Notes under the pieces: model-generated | The model's database searches: none | Told to the model about the DNA's origin: nothing | What the model saw: the letters and a program-made list of their open reading frames with translations, nothing else | In this document: positions 1 through 7,770 of the stretch, piece after piece | How positions within the stretch are numbered: position 1 is the first letter of the stretch | Layout: every line of letters starts with the position of its first letter | Translations under genes and position numbers: made by a program | NCBI GenBank assembly: GCA_947372005.1 | Contig: CANBRV010000071.1 | Location: 1-9,689, forward strand | DNA length: 9,689 bases | From: Comamonadaceae bacterium | GTDB taxonomy: Bacteria; Pseudomonadota; Gammaproteobacteria; Burkholderiales; Burkholderiaceae_C | Reading direction: 5' to 3'

Positions 1-662
1 GCTGATATGTAGGCTTCCATCGATCCATGCCAGTCCAGATGATCTTGCGTCACGTTGAGTACGGTGGCTGCTGTGGGCTCAAAGTCGTCCACGCCGTCTA
101 ACTGAAAGCTCGATAGCTCAAGTACCCAGACCTCGGGCAAGTTTTCCAAACAGGCTGTAAGCGTGTCTAACAGTGCAGGGCCAATATTGCCTGCGACGCG
201 TGCTGTTTTTCCTGCACGCTCCACCAACTGCCCCGTGAGCGAGGTTACCGTTGTCTTGCCATTGGTGCCTGTAATGCCCAGCACTTTTGGCGTGTAACCC
301 GCAGTCGCTTTGAGTTCGCGCAGTGCGTGATTGAAGAGTGTGAGCTCATTGCCAAGCCACAGCCCACTTCCCTTGGCGGCTTGCATCACGTCTTTTGTCA
401 CATCCGGACTGAGTCCTGGACTTTTAAAAACACCGCGAATATCCGTACCCTCAATCAAATCAGCAGTGAAGGCTGCAGATTTGAAATCAATCGTTGCGCC
501 GTTTGCTTTCAATTCATTCAGCGCTGCAAGTTCAGGCGGGTGTGCACGTGTATCCACCACCGTGACGGTTGCTCCTAAGCGCACGCACCAACGCGCCATT
601 GACAGACCCGATATGCCGAGACCGAGAATGAGGATGTGTTGGTTTTGAAGCGTAGCGTTCAT
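1..662 (-). CDS. murD: UDP-N-acetylmuramoylalanine--D-glutamate ligase, N-terminal part (cut by window edge)
   Basis: Cytoplasmic Mur ligase that adds D-glutamate to UDP-MurNAc-L-Ala using ATP. The frame is read from the ATG at 662 down to base 3, giving 220 residues, roughly the first half of a usual 450-500-residue MurD. Visible motifs are the N-terminal Rossmann loop GLGISGLS (residues 14-21), SPG (81-83), the Mur-ligase P-loop GTNGKT (132-137), GNIG (158-161), ELSSFQL (182-188) and NVTQDHLDWH (203-212). The Rossmann-type domain 1 (rather than the MurE/F type) together with SSFQL distinguishes MurD from its paralogues. The lysine expected to be carbamylated lies just past the visible end, so it cannot be checked. 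The ATG follows the mraY stop by 3 bp and has only a weak GAAG-like upstream purine stretch, which suggests translational coupling. No frameshift or stop is seen in the visible part. Confidence 0.97.
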   Translation of the reverse strand, partial: MNATLQNQHILILGLGISGLSMARWCVRLGATVTVVDTRAHPPELAALNELKANGATIDFKSAAFTADLIEGTDIRGVFKSPGLSPDVTKDVMQAAKGSGLWLGNELTLFNHALRELKATAGYTPKVLGITGTNGKTTVTSLTGQLVERAGKTARVAGNIGPALLDTLTACLENLPEVWVLELSSFQLDGVDDFEPTAATVLNVTQDHLDWHGSMEAYIS

Positions 663-665
663 TGA

Positions 666-1844
666 TTAGCGCAGCTTCAATGTTGATAAACCCACCAAGC
701 ACAAAAGCATGGTGATGATCCAAAACCTAACGACAACTTGAGTCTCTTTCCAACCCGACTTTTCAAAATGATGATGCAGCGGCGCCATTTTGAGAATGCG
801 TCGTCCTGTGCCAGTTTTGCGTTTGGTGTATTTGAAGTAGCTCACTTGCATCATGACTGAGAGCGCTTCGACAACAAAAATGCCGCCCATGATGGCCAGT
901 ACGATTTCTTGGCGTACGATGATCGCAACCGTTCCAAGTGCACCGCCCAGCGCTAATGCGCCTACATCGCCCATAAACACTTGGGCTGGATGCGTGTTAA
1001 ACCACAAAAACGCTAAACCCGCGCCAGCCATAGCCGAGCAAAAAATGAGTAGCTCGCCCGAGCCAGGGATATGCGGCAAAAATAAATATTTGGCATAGAC
1101 CGAGCTGCCTGTGACATAAGCAAATACGCCGAGTGCTGAGCCGACCATCACCACGGGCATGATGGCAAGGCCATCTAGTCCATCGGTCAAGTTGACGGCA
1201 TTGCTTGATCCCACAATCACGACATAAGTGAGCACCACAAAGCCAAGGACGCCTAGTGGATAGCTAATTTCTTTAAAAAACGGAACAAGCAGTCCAGCTT
1301 TTGGAGGCAAATTCACATCAAACCCTGATGTGACCCATTGGAAGAAGAGCTCGACGACCCTAGTATTGGTGTTTTCTGAAATGCTGAACACCAAATAAAG
1401 CGCCGCTAGCAATCCAATGACAGATTGCCAAAAGTATTTGTCGCGACTGCGCATACCCTCGGGGTCTTTGCGCACCACTTTTCTCCAATCATCTGTCCAG
1501 CCGATAGCACCAAAACCCAGCGTGACGACTAAAACGATCCAGACAAAACGGTTACTCCAATCAAACCAAAGCAAGGTCGATATGACGATGCACAGCAAGA
1601 TCAAAACCCCGCCCATGGTGGGTGTGCCGCTTTTGGCAAGGTGCGACTGCATGCCATAGCTGCGTACAGGTTGACCGACCTTGAGTGCGGTCAGCATCCG
1701 AATGACCCACGGCCCAATTGCCAGACCCAATACCAAAGCCGTCATCGCAGCCATCACCGCACGAAAGGTGAGGTAGTCCACAACACGTAAAAATTTAAGA
1801 TCAGGGTAGATGCTTTGCAGCCAATGAGCCAAATTAAGTAGCAT
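666..1844 (-). CDS. mraY: Phospho-N-acetylmuramoyl-pentapeptide-transferase
   Basis: Integral membrane enzyme that moves phospho-MurNAc-pentapeptide from UDP to undecaprenyl phosphate, making lipid I at the inner face of the cytoplasmic membrane. The protein has 392 residues and many hydrophobic segments. Active-site motifs are present: the aspartate pair in TDDW (D118, D119) followed by K122, NLTDGLDGLA (218-227), the catalytic Asp in VFMGDVG (D293), and the histidine motif PLHHHFE (H357-H359). It is about 30 residues longer than E. coli MraY. The extra stretch, around residues 155-195, contains a Phe/Pro-rich loop before the NLTDGLDG region, as I recall for betaproteobacterial MraY. The start codon lies inside the end of murF (11-bp overlap). 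A GGAG sequence (complement of 1852-1855) sits 7 nt upstream and supports this ATG. It lies between murF and murD in the standard order. Confidence 0.98.
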   Translation of the reverse strand: MLLNLAHWLQSIYPDLKFLRVVDYLTFRAVMAAMTALVLGLAIGPWVIRMLTALKVGQPVRSYGMQSHLAKSGTPTMGGVLILLCIVISTLLWFDWSNRFVWIVLVVTLGFGAIGWTDDWRKVVRKDPEGMRSRDKYFWQSVIGLLAALYLVFSISENTNTRVVELFFQWVTSGFDVNLPPKAGLLVPFFKEISYPLGVLGFVVLTYVVIVGSSNAVNLTDGLDGLAIMPVVMVGSALGVFAYVTGSSVYAKYLFLPHIPGSGELLIFCSAMAGAGLAFLWFNTHPAQVFMGDVGALALGGALGTVAIIVRQEIVLAIMGGIFVVEALSVMMQVSYFKYTKRKTGTGRRILKMAPLHHHFEKSGWKETQVVVRFWIITMLLCLVGLSTLKLR

Positions 1845-3204
1845 GAGGCATCTCCAAATAGGGTTGTTCTAAATGCCGCACCACACGCTCCATCTTCATA
1901 AAGCGAGAGCCCTTAATTAAAATGCTGCTTGCTTGGTAGCCCTTATCTAGTGAGGCTTGCAGAGCATCTAACGTTTCAAAATGTGTCCCGCCTGCATGGC
2001 GGCAAAGCTCGCCTAGCGTCAAGAATTGTTCGATCCCACGTGTCTGTGCATACGCACCCACCTCTGCATGAAACGCAGGACCTGCATCGCCGACTTCGCC
2101 CATGTCGCCCAAAATCAAAAGGCGCGGCGCTGGTAAATCCATCAGCATGTCGATGGCAGCAATCACAGAGTCGGGGTTGGCGTTGTAGGTGTCATCGACC
2201 AAAGTGATGGCTGAGTCTCCCTCGCCTAGTTGCACGGTGCGCGAGCGCCCGGCCACAGCCGTAAAGCTTTCGAGGCCTTTTTGGATATGGCTTAGCGGCA
2301 CGCCTGCTGCCAGTGCGCAAGCGACAGCTGCTAGTGAGTTTTTGACGTTGTGCCTGCCTGCCATGTGGAGTGCGTAGCTCATCTTTCCTGCGGGTGTGAT
2401 GGCATCGACTTGCCATGCGCCATTTTTCCAAGCAAAGCTAGCGGTGATGTCAGCGTTATCCCATCCGAACGTGAACGTCTTGCGCTTACCAGCTAATGCT
2501 CTCCACACAGGGGTGTATGCATCATCTGCTGGGAACACCGCGATGCCGTCTGCAGGCAAGCGCTCAATCACGGCACCGTTTTCGCGTGCGACGGCTTCTA
2601 CCGTGCCCATAAATTCTTGATGCTCACGCTGAGCGTTGTTCACCACAGCTACGGTTGGCGCAGTCATAGCGGCCAACTCAGCAATTTCGCCGATGTGGTT
2701 CATGCCGATTTCAACCACGGCGCAGTCCATCGATTCGCGCAGACGTAGCAGTGTGAGTGGCACGCCAATGTCGTTGTTGAAATTGCCAGCAGTGGCAAGC
2801 GCTGCATCACCCTTCCAAGCCTTGAGAATGCTGGCAATCATTTGTGTGAGCGTGGTCTTGCCGTTGCTGCCCGTGACGGCAATGACGGGAATATTTTTCT
2901 TTTTCGCAAGATGTGCGCGCCAATTTTTAGCGAGCAAGCCAAGAGCGATTTTCGAGTCTGGAACTTCAAGCCCTGATAGTCCATTGCCCGCTAGGCCATG
3001 CTGAGCAAGTGCTGCAATAGCACCGCTAGTCTTGGCTTTGGCCAAGAAATCATGTGCATCAAAACTCTCACCTTTGAGGGCGACGAATAAATCACCTGCT
3101 TGCAAGCTGCGTGTGTCGGTGTGTACGCGGTTAAACAGGATGGCGCCATCGCCAATCAGCTGAGAGCCTGGAAGCAATTGATGGGCGAGGACAAGCGTCA
3201 TCAT
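1834..3204 (-). CDS. murF: UDP-N-acetylmuramoyl-tripeptide--D-alanyl-D-alanine ligase
   Basis: Cytoplasmic ATP-dependent ligase adding D-Ala-D-Ala to UDP-MurNAc-tripeptide, the last soluble step of the pentapeptide precursor. With the start chosen here it has 456 residues, close to E. coli MurF. Motifs: HTDTRSLQAGDLFVALKG (28-45, the MurF/MurE domain 1 signature), P-loop GSNGKTT (112-118), the EIGMNHIGEI region (165-174), GRHNVKNS (283-290), DDTYNANPDS (337-346, a MurF hallmark), LGDMGEVG (365-372) and KGSRFMKME (431-439). The reading frame is open up to 3219, but that ATG lacks a Shine-Dalgarno. The ATG at 3204 forms an ATGA overlap with the murE stop and has GGAG 9 nt upstream, so I prefer it; an adjacent in-frame ATG at 3201 is nearly as good. 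The 3' end overlaps mraY by 11 bp. Confidence 0.97.
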   Translation of the reverse strand: MMTLVLAHQLLPGSQLIGDGAILFNRVHTDTRSLQAGDLFVALKGESFDAHDFLAKAKTSGAIAALAQHGLAGNGLSGLEVPDSKIALGLLAKNWRAHLAKKKNIPVIAVTGSNGKTTLTQMIASILKAWKGDAALATAGNFNNDIGVPLTLLRLRESMDCAVVEIGMNHIGEIAELAAMTAPTVAVVNNAQREHQEFMGTVEAVARENGAVIERLPADGIAVFPADDAYTPVWRALAGKRKTFTFGWDNADITASFAWKNGAWQVDAITPAGKMSYALHMAGRHNVKNSLAAVACALAAGVPLSHIQKGLESFTAVAGRSRTVQLGEGDSAITLVDDTYNANPDSVIAAIDMLMDLPAPRLLILGDMGEVGDAGPAFHAEVGAYAQTRGIEQFLTLGELCRHAGGTHFETLDALQASLDKGYQASSILIKGSRFMKMERVVRHLEQPYLEMPHAT

Positions 3205-4724
3205 GACTGTGCGCTCCATGTCGCAAGAGCCGCTTTGGCATGCGCTTGATCGCTAAATCTTGTTTTGATGCCAGTAATCTCTTGGTAGTTTTCGTGCCCT
3301 TTGCCCGCAATCACGATCACATCGCTTGCTTTGGCTTGTGCAATGGTTTCGCTAATTGCCAAGGCGCGATCAACCTGCACTTGTATGTTGCTGTCCTCGC
3401 CCGTACCGAGCAAAATTTGCGACACGATGGCGCTTGGTTGTTCGTCTCTTGGGTTATCGCTGGTGATGACCACTTTGTCAGCAAAATGCTTGGCGGTTGC
3501 CCCCATCATGGGTCGTTTGGTGGCATCGCGATTACCGCCGCAGCCAAAGATGCACCACAGTACACCGCTACGTGCATTGCTAATCTCGCGCAGGGCTGTC
3601 AGCACTTTTTCTAATGCATCTGGCGTATGCGCGTAGTCAATCAGGGTCAGCGGCTCAGTTGCTTGAGAAACGATTTCTAATCGTCCAGGTACAGGGGTGA
3701 CGCTAGAGCAAGCTTTGATGCATGCAATCAGTGGGGCGCCTAAACTGCGCATACTGGCAATGACCCCGAGCAAGTTGCTGATGTTGTAGCGGCCCACTAA
3801 ATTGGTTCTTAAGTGCGCGATCTCATCACCCTCGATCACATCAAATGCCAAACCTTGAGCCGTCATGGCGATGTTTTGCGCTCGAATCCGCGCGGTTCTT
3901 TCAATACCAAATGTCCAGATATCGATGAGCTGATGGGTGACTCTCTCTTGGAGTTGATCCACCAGTGTGAGCCCCTGCGCATCATCAATATTAATAACAG
4001 CTGCCTTTAAATGTGGCCAATCAAACAATGCCGATTTAGCTTGCCAATAGGCCTCCATCGTGCTGTGATAGTCGAGATGGTCTTGCGTGAAATTGGTAAA
4101 CACAGCGGTGTGAATGTGTGTGCCGTTGAGGCGACCTTCAGCAATCCCGATAGACGAAGCTTCTAGTGCAACGGCCTTGCAGCCCATATCCAAAAAGGCT
4201 TTGAGCCGTGCTTGAAGTAACACAGGGTCTGGCGTGGTGAGCCCATTGTTTTCAATCTCGCCGATGCAGCCCGTGCCCAGCGTGCCGACCACTGCGCATT
4301 TTTGTGTGTATGGCTCGGGCAGCGCTGACAGCGCCTCGGCTAGCCACCAACTACTAGATGTTTTGCCATTGGTACCAGTGATGGCGATGATGTTGAGCTG
4401 CTCGCTTGGGTTGCCGTAAAACAACGAGGCAATTTCGCCTGACACAGTTTTTAAGTCTACGTAGCCTCTTGTGGAAGCCTCATCTGGCATGGCCTGCGAG
4501 CCAATCTCTGATTCTTGATTGGCCTCCATCAAGGCAGCGACTGCTCCGTTTTTGAGTGCGTCAGGAATAAATGTTCGTCCATCGACAGCGGCGCCTGGCC
4601 AAGCAATGAAGGCGGTTTTTTCATGGTTGCTTGGCAAGATTTTTCGGCTGTCAGTCACTAGCTGCGTTGCGCCGCACGTGCGCAACCAAGCCACAACAGA
4701 CGGGACATCGCGTAGCAGCGTCAT
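3201..4724 (-). CDS. murE: UDP-N-acetylmuramoyl-L-alanyl-D-glutamate--2,6-diaminopimelate ligase
   Basis: Cytoplasmic Mur ligase adding the third stem-peptide residue. The DNPR motif (residues 423-426) is the signature of meso-diaminopimelate-adding MurE, rather than the lysine-adding form. The protein has 507 residues, slightly longer than E. coli MurE. Motifs: VTDSRK (23-28), P-loop GTNGKT (117-122), TTPDP (163-167), NFTQDHLDYH (211-220), the expected carbamylated lysine in YWQAKSALF (K230), LIDYAHTPDAL (361-371), FGCGGNRD (393-400) and GKGHENYQ (474-481). The UDP-MurNAc-dipeptide segment reads EASSIGIAEGR (188-198) where E. coli has SSHA; I recall similar variants in betaproteobacteria. 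A polar, acidic stretch at about 69-86 looks like a variable loop. The start ATG overlaps the ftsI stop as ATGA, with AGAGGA (complement of 4731-4736) 6 nt upstream. The stop overlaps the murF start. Confidence 0.98.
   Translation of the reverse strand: MTLLRDVPSVVAWLRTCGATQLVTDSRKILPSNHEKTAFIAWPGAAVDGRTFIPDALKNGAVAALMEANQESEIGSQAMPDEASTRGYVDLKTVSGEIASLFYGNPSEQLNIIAITGTNGKTSSSWWLAEALSALPEPYTQKCAVVGTLGTGCIGEIENNGLTTPDPVLLQARLKAFLDMGCKAVALEASSIGIAEGRLNGTHIHTAVFTNFTQDHLDYHSTMEAYWQAKSALFDWPHLKAAVINIDDAQGLTLVDQLQERVTHQLIDIWTFGIERTARIRAQNIAMTAQGLAFDVIEGDEIAHLRTNLVGRYNISNLLGVIASMRSLGAPLIACIKACSSVTPVPGRLEIVSQATEPLTLIDYAHTPDALEKVLTALREISNARSGVLWCIFGCGGNRDATKRPMMGATAKHFADKVVITSDNPRDEQPSAIVSQILLGTGEDSNIQVQVDRALAISETIAQAKASDVIVIAGKGHENYQEITGIKTRFSDQAHAKAALATWSAQS
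3214..3217 (-). promoter_or_regulatory. Ribosome binding site deciding the murF start
   Basis: GGAG on the minus strand lies 9 nt before the ATG at 3204 and 12 nt before the ATG at 3201. It sits inside the extra N-terminal codons of the longer frame that opens at 3219, and that upstream ATG has no comparable site. This is why the shorter murF is annotated. Confidence 0.65.
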
Positions 4725-6481
4725 GTGCTTTCCTCTACTGCCGTGACAGCAATTTGAGGCTTAACGGCTCGGTCTGGTTGTACGCCGAGCAAACGTAGCG
4801 TTTGACCTACTGTTTGTGAAAAAACAGGCGCCGCGATATCGCCACCAAAGTATTTGCCGTTGCTGGGTTCGTCAATCGATACAGCAACCACAATGCGCGG
4901 CGCATCAATGGGCGACATCCCAACGAAGGTGCTTCGATATTTATGGGCGGCGTAGCCGCGACCCTCTTGTTTATGTGAGGTGCCTGTTTTGCCGCCTACG
5001 GTATAGCCTTCTAATTGCGCTTTGGGTGCCGTACCCTCAGGGCCAGCGGCTAGATTGAGCATGTGCCTAACAGCCCTGGCATTGGCAACGCTCATGATAC
5101 GTTGACGCGCTGCTGGCGTATCGGACTGAATAATTCTTGGCGCCACCATCTCGCCATCATTCGCAAGCACGCTATAGGCCTGTGCTAATTGAAAAAGACT
5201 AACTGATAAGCCATAGCCGTAGCTCATGGTCGCCTGCTCAACTGGTCGCCACGATTTATAAGCACGCAATTTTCCACCTACTACACCCGGGTACGGTAGT
5301 GCGGGTTTCTGTCCCAAACCAAGCGTGCTGTAAAACTCCCACATGTCTTTGTAAGGAATTTGTTGGGCAATTTTTACTGTTCCGACATTGCTAGATTTTT
5401 CAATAATTTGTTCAACACTAAGAACGCCATGAACATGAGAGTCGGTAATTTTTGAGCCTGTTACTGTGATGTAGCCAGGTGCCGTTTGGAATGTGGTTTG
5501 TGGCGTGACGATGCCGCGTTCAAGCGCTAGCGAAATCGTTAGCGGCTTCATCACAGAGCCGGGCTCAAAGCTATCGGCTAGTGCACGATTGCGCATAGCG
5601 CTATTTTTGCCATTCGTTGCATCGTAGTTGGCCATCGCAAGTACTTGATTCGTTTGCACGTCCAAAATGACGACAGAACCACTCTTGGCGCGCTGATCTG
5701 TGACAGCCTCCTTGAGCTTTTGATATGCAAAAAATTGAATTTTGTTATCGATGGTGAGATGTACGTCTCGGCCATCGACAGGCGCTACGCGGTCACCCGT
5801 ATCTTCCACGACCCGTCCCATGCGGTCTTTGATGACGCGACGGGAGCCGCTTTGGCCAGACAACTCTTGATTAAATGTGAGTTCAATGCCCTCAATCCCT
5901 TTGCCATCGCTGTTGAGTGTTCCGGTAATTTGCGCCGCAGCCTCACCTTCGGGATATTGGCGACGAGCCTCCATGCGGGTGTAAAGGCCATCAATTTTTA
6001 AAGCTTGTAAGTCGGTATTTAAGCTGCCATCTAATTGACGTCGTAACCAGACAAAAGAGCGATCTTCTTGCGCCAATTTTTGCTGCAGCTCTGGTACGCG
6101 CATACCAAGCAGCTTGGCAAGTTCGGGTAGTTTTTCAGGATCATTTTGCAGGCTGACGTTGATGTCTTCTGGAATGGCCCAGACACTCGTCGCGGGTACG
6201 TTGGATGCCATGATCTGACCACTTCGGTCTAGCAATCTACCGCGGCTGGCGGGAATATCTAGCGTGCGCGCAAAACGTATTTCGCCTTGTCTTTGGTAAA
6301 AACTTTGATGTATGACTTGCACATAGGCGGCGCGTGCCCCAAGCCCTGCAAAAGCTGCGCCAAAAGCGATGAGCACCAACTTGCTACGCCACAGGGGCGT
6401 TTTGCTAGCAAGCAATGGACTAGACGTAAAGCTAACGGCTTGTCCTGGGCGCTGCATGGTGTTGGCGAACTTAGGCTTCAT
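4721..6481 (-). CDS. ftsI: Septal peptidoglycan transpeptidase, penicillin-binding protein 3
   Basis: Class B penicillin-binding protein of the divisome that cross-links septal peptidoglycan, working with FtsW, FtsL, FtsB and FtsQ. It has 586 residues. A cytoplasmic tail of about 34 residues is followed by one membrane segment (about 35-57). The non-catalytic pedestal domain contains RGRLLDRSG (80-88), the usual class B dimerisation-domain signature. The transpeptidase domain has all three catalytic motifs: SVMK (S309 nucleophile, K312), SSN (363-365) and KTG (498-500). No key residue is missing. The start is 10 bp after the ftsL stop with little Shine-Dalgarno; an alternative ATG at codon 9 (6457) is no better supported. 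The stop overlaps the murE start as ATGA. Position after ftsL and before murE is the canonical dcw order. Confidence 0.98.
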   Translation of the reverse strand: MKPKFANTMQRPGQAVSFTSSPLLASKTPLWRSKLVLIAFGAAFAGLGARAAYVQVIHQSFYQRQGEIRFARTLDIPASRGRLLDRSGQIMASNVPATSVWAIPEDINVSLQNDPEKLPELAKLLGMRVPELQQKLAQEDRSFVWLRRQLDGSLNTDLQALKIDGLYTRMEARRQYPEGEAAAQITGTLNSDGKGIEGIELTFNQELSGQSGSRRVIKDRMGRVVEDTGDRVAPVDGRDVHLTIDNKIQFFAYQKLKEAVTDQRAKSGSVVILDVQTNQVLAMANYDATNGKNSAMRNRALADSFEPGSVMKPLTISLALERGIVTPQTTFQTAPGYITVTGSKITDSHVHGVLSVEQIIEKSSNVGTVKIAQQIPYKDMWEFYSTLGLGQKPALPYPGVVGGKLRAYKSWRPVEQATMSYGYGLSVSLFQLAQAYSVLANDGEMVAPRIIQSDTPAARQRIMSVANARAVRHMLNLAAGPEGTAPKAQLEGYTVGGKTGTSHKQEGRGYAAHKYRSTFVGMSPIDAPRIVVAVSIDEPSNGKYFGGDIAAPVFSQTVGQTLRLLGVQPDRAVKPQIAVTAVEEST

Positions 6482-6491
6482 GGGTGACGCA

Positions 6492-6806
6492 TCAAGGTTT
6501 GGTGAGATACATCGTTACAGAAGGATCAACCGTCTTCATGCCAAGGTTTTGCGCAGCCATTCGCTCAACCCTTATGGGACTTGCCAATTGGCGTTTTTCG
6601 GCCATAGCGCTTGCGTTATTGCTCGCTAATTGCTTACCCGTGTTTTCGGATTTTTCAACAGCAATAAACAGACTGCGCGAGGTGTATTGCCAACGCACCA
6701 AGAGCAGCGCCGTGCCAAGTACCATCACAACCAGCCACAAATTGATGAGCAAACCATAACGCAGCGGTGTGCTGAGTTTGAGGTTTACATTGAGATTCAT
6801 ACTCAT
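6492..6806 (-). CDS. ftsL: Cell division protein FtsL
   Basis: Small bitopic divisome protein that forms a complex with FtsB and FtsQ and regulates FtsWI. It has 104 residues: a short cytoplasmic N-terminus, one hydrophobic segment (about 18-37, ending RWQY), then a periplasmic stretch predicted to be helical or coiled coil (about 41-88). The C-terminal segment IRVERMAAQNLGMKTVDPS (78-96) resembles the conserved VE-x-x-A-x-x-x-LGM-x-x-x-DP ending of proteobacterial FtsL. Sequence conservation in this family is low, so the position between rsmH and ftsI is an important part of the call. The start ATG overlaps the rsmH stop as ATGA. GGAG (complement of 6815-6818) lies 8 nt upstream, which favours 6806 over the second in-frame ATG at 6800. 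Confidence 0.94.
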   Translation of the reverse strand: MSMNLNVNLKLSTPLRYGLLINLWLVVMVLGTALLLVRWQYTSRSLFIAVEKSENTGKQLASNNASAMAEKRQLASPIRVERMAAQNLGMKTVDPSVTMYLTKP

Positions 6807-7762
6807 GATGTACGCTCCGCGGGAAAAGCTGTACGTTCTGCCACGCGCAGCACGGCGCTGCGACTACGCGGATTAGCTTTAATTTCTTGTGCGCTGGGTT
6901 TGATGCGTCCCAAGTCTTTGAGCTTGAGATTCGCTGCGCTCGTGCGCATCAGGCTCTGCGGCGAACGCGGATCGAACACCTCTTTGCTGTGCGCAGCAAT
7001 AAATTGCTTCACACGGCGATCCTCTAGCGAATGAAAGCTAATCACAGCAAGCCGTCCTTTTGCGCAGAGGAGGTCTGGGGCGACTGCAAGGGTGCGGTCC
7101 AGCTCGCCAAGTTCGTCGTTGATGAAAATCCTAAAAGCTTGAAAGGTACGCGTAGCGGGATGTTGTCCAGCCTCGCGACCATGGACCGTACTAGCCACGA
7201 TCTTGGCAAGATCGGTGGTGCGTTCAAGCGGGATTTTTTTGTCCGTGCTAAGAGTAATCGCTGCTGCAATAAGCCGAGCATGCCGTTCTTCGCCGTATTC
7301 ATGAATCACCTTTGCTATCTGTGCTGTCGTTGCTGTGCGTAGCCATTCCGAGACGGGCTGCCCCGTACTCGGATCCATGCGCATATCGAGCGGACCATCG
7401 CGCATAAAACTGAAACCCCGCGCTGCATCGTCCACCTGCGGCGAACTGATGCCCAGATCCATCAAGATGCCTGTCACTGAGCCAGGTGCAATATCGGCTT
7501 GGTGTGCCATAGCGCTGAATGCGGCATGACGTATCGAGAAGCGAGGATCCGAGGCGACTAATGCTTGTGCGTTGGCAACAGCCTCGTGGTCGCGATCGAA
7601 GGCAATCAAGCGACCTGCTGACGATAGGCGCGAGAGCAAGAGTTTGGAGTGCCCCCCCCGTCCATATGTCGCATCTATGTACGTCCCGTTTGGGTCGGTA
7701 ACAACGGCGTCGATGGATTCTTGGAGGAGAACAGTGGTGTGTGTCCATTGCGTGTCCACCAT
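6803..7762 (-). CDS. rsmH: 16S rRNA (cytosine(1402)-N(4))-methyltransferase RsmH (MraW)
   Basis: SAM-dependent methyltransferase that N4-methylates C1402 in the decoding centre of 16S rRNA; a conserved dcw member. It has 319 residues, typical of the family. It begins with WTHTTVLLQE (6-15). The SAM-binding loop is DATYGRGGHS (30-39), followed by DRDHEA (56-61), DLGISSPQVD (102-111), RGFSFMRDGPLDMRMD (115-130), EYGEERHAR (155-163), HPATRTFQAFRI (201-212) and ISFHSLEDRRVK (241-252), with the C-terminal NPRSRSAVLRVAER (297-310). The GRGG codons contain a run of eight G on the coding strand, a possible slippage site. The start follows the mraZ stop by 6 bp. The likely Shine-Dalgarno AGGA overlaps the mraZ stop and is only 4 nt from this ATG, so the adjacent GTG at 7759 is an alternative start. 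The stop overlaps ftsL by 4 bp. Confidence 0.98.
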   Translation of the reverse strand: MVDTQWTHTTVLLQESIDAVVTDPNGTYIDATYGRGGHSKLLLSRLSSAGRLIAFDRDHEAVANAQALVASDPRFSIRHAAFSAMAHQADIAPGSVTGILMDLGISSPQVDDAARGFSFMRDGPLDMRMDPSTGQPVSEWLRTATTAQIAKVIHEYGEERHARLIAAAITLSTDKKIPLERTTDLAKIVASTVHGREAGQHPATRTFQAFRIFINDELGELDRTLAVAPDLLCAKGRLAVISFHSLEDRRVKQFIAAHSKEVFDPRSPQSLMRTSAANLKLKDLGRIKPSAQEIKANPRSRSAVLRVAERTAFPAERTS

Positions 7763-7766
7763 GTCG

Positions 7767-7770
7767 TCCT
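7767..7770 (-). promoter_or_regulatory. Ribosome binding site for rsmH overlapping the mraZ stop
   Basis: AGGA on the minus strand shares its first two bases with the mraZ TAG stop. It is 4 nt from the rsmH ATG at 7762 and 7 nt from the next codon, GTG at 7759. The short spacing leaves the exact rsmH start uncertain by one codon and suggests that terminating ribosomes re-initiate here. Confidence 0.5.

Noticed and set aside
2636..3004. Open plus-strand frame of 122 codons inside murF
   Set aside because: It lies wholly antisense to a well-conserved gene, has no recognisable domain and no good ribosome site; it is a shadow of murF codon structure. The same applies to other opposite-strand frames within the dcw genes.
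3205..3219. Five extra N-terminal codons for MurF (start at 3219)
   Set aside because: That ATG has no Shine-Dalgarno, while GGAG lies inside the extra codons at the right distance from the ATG at 3204, and family alignment from memory begins near the internal methionines.
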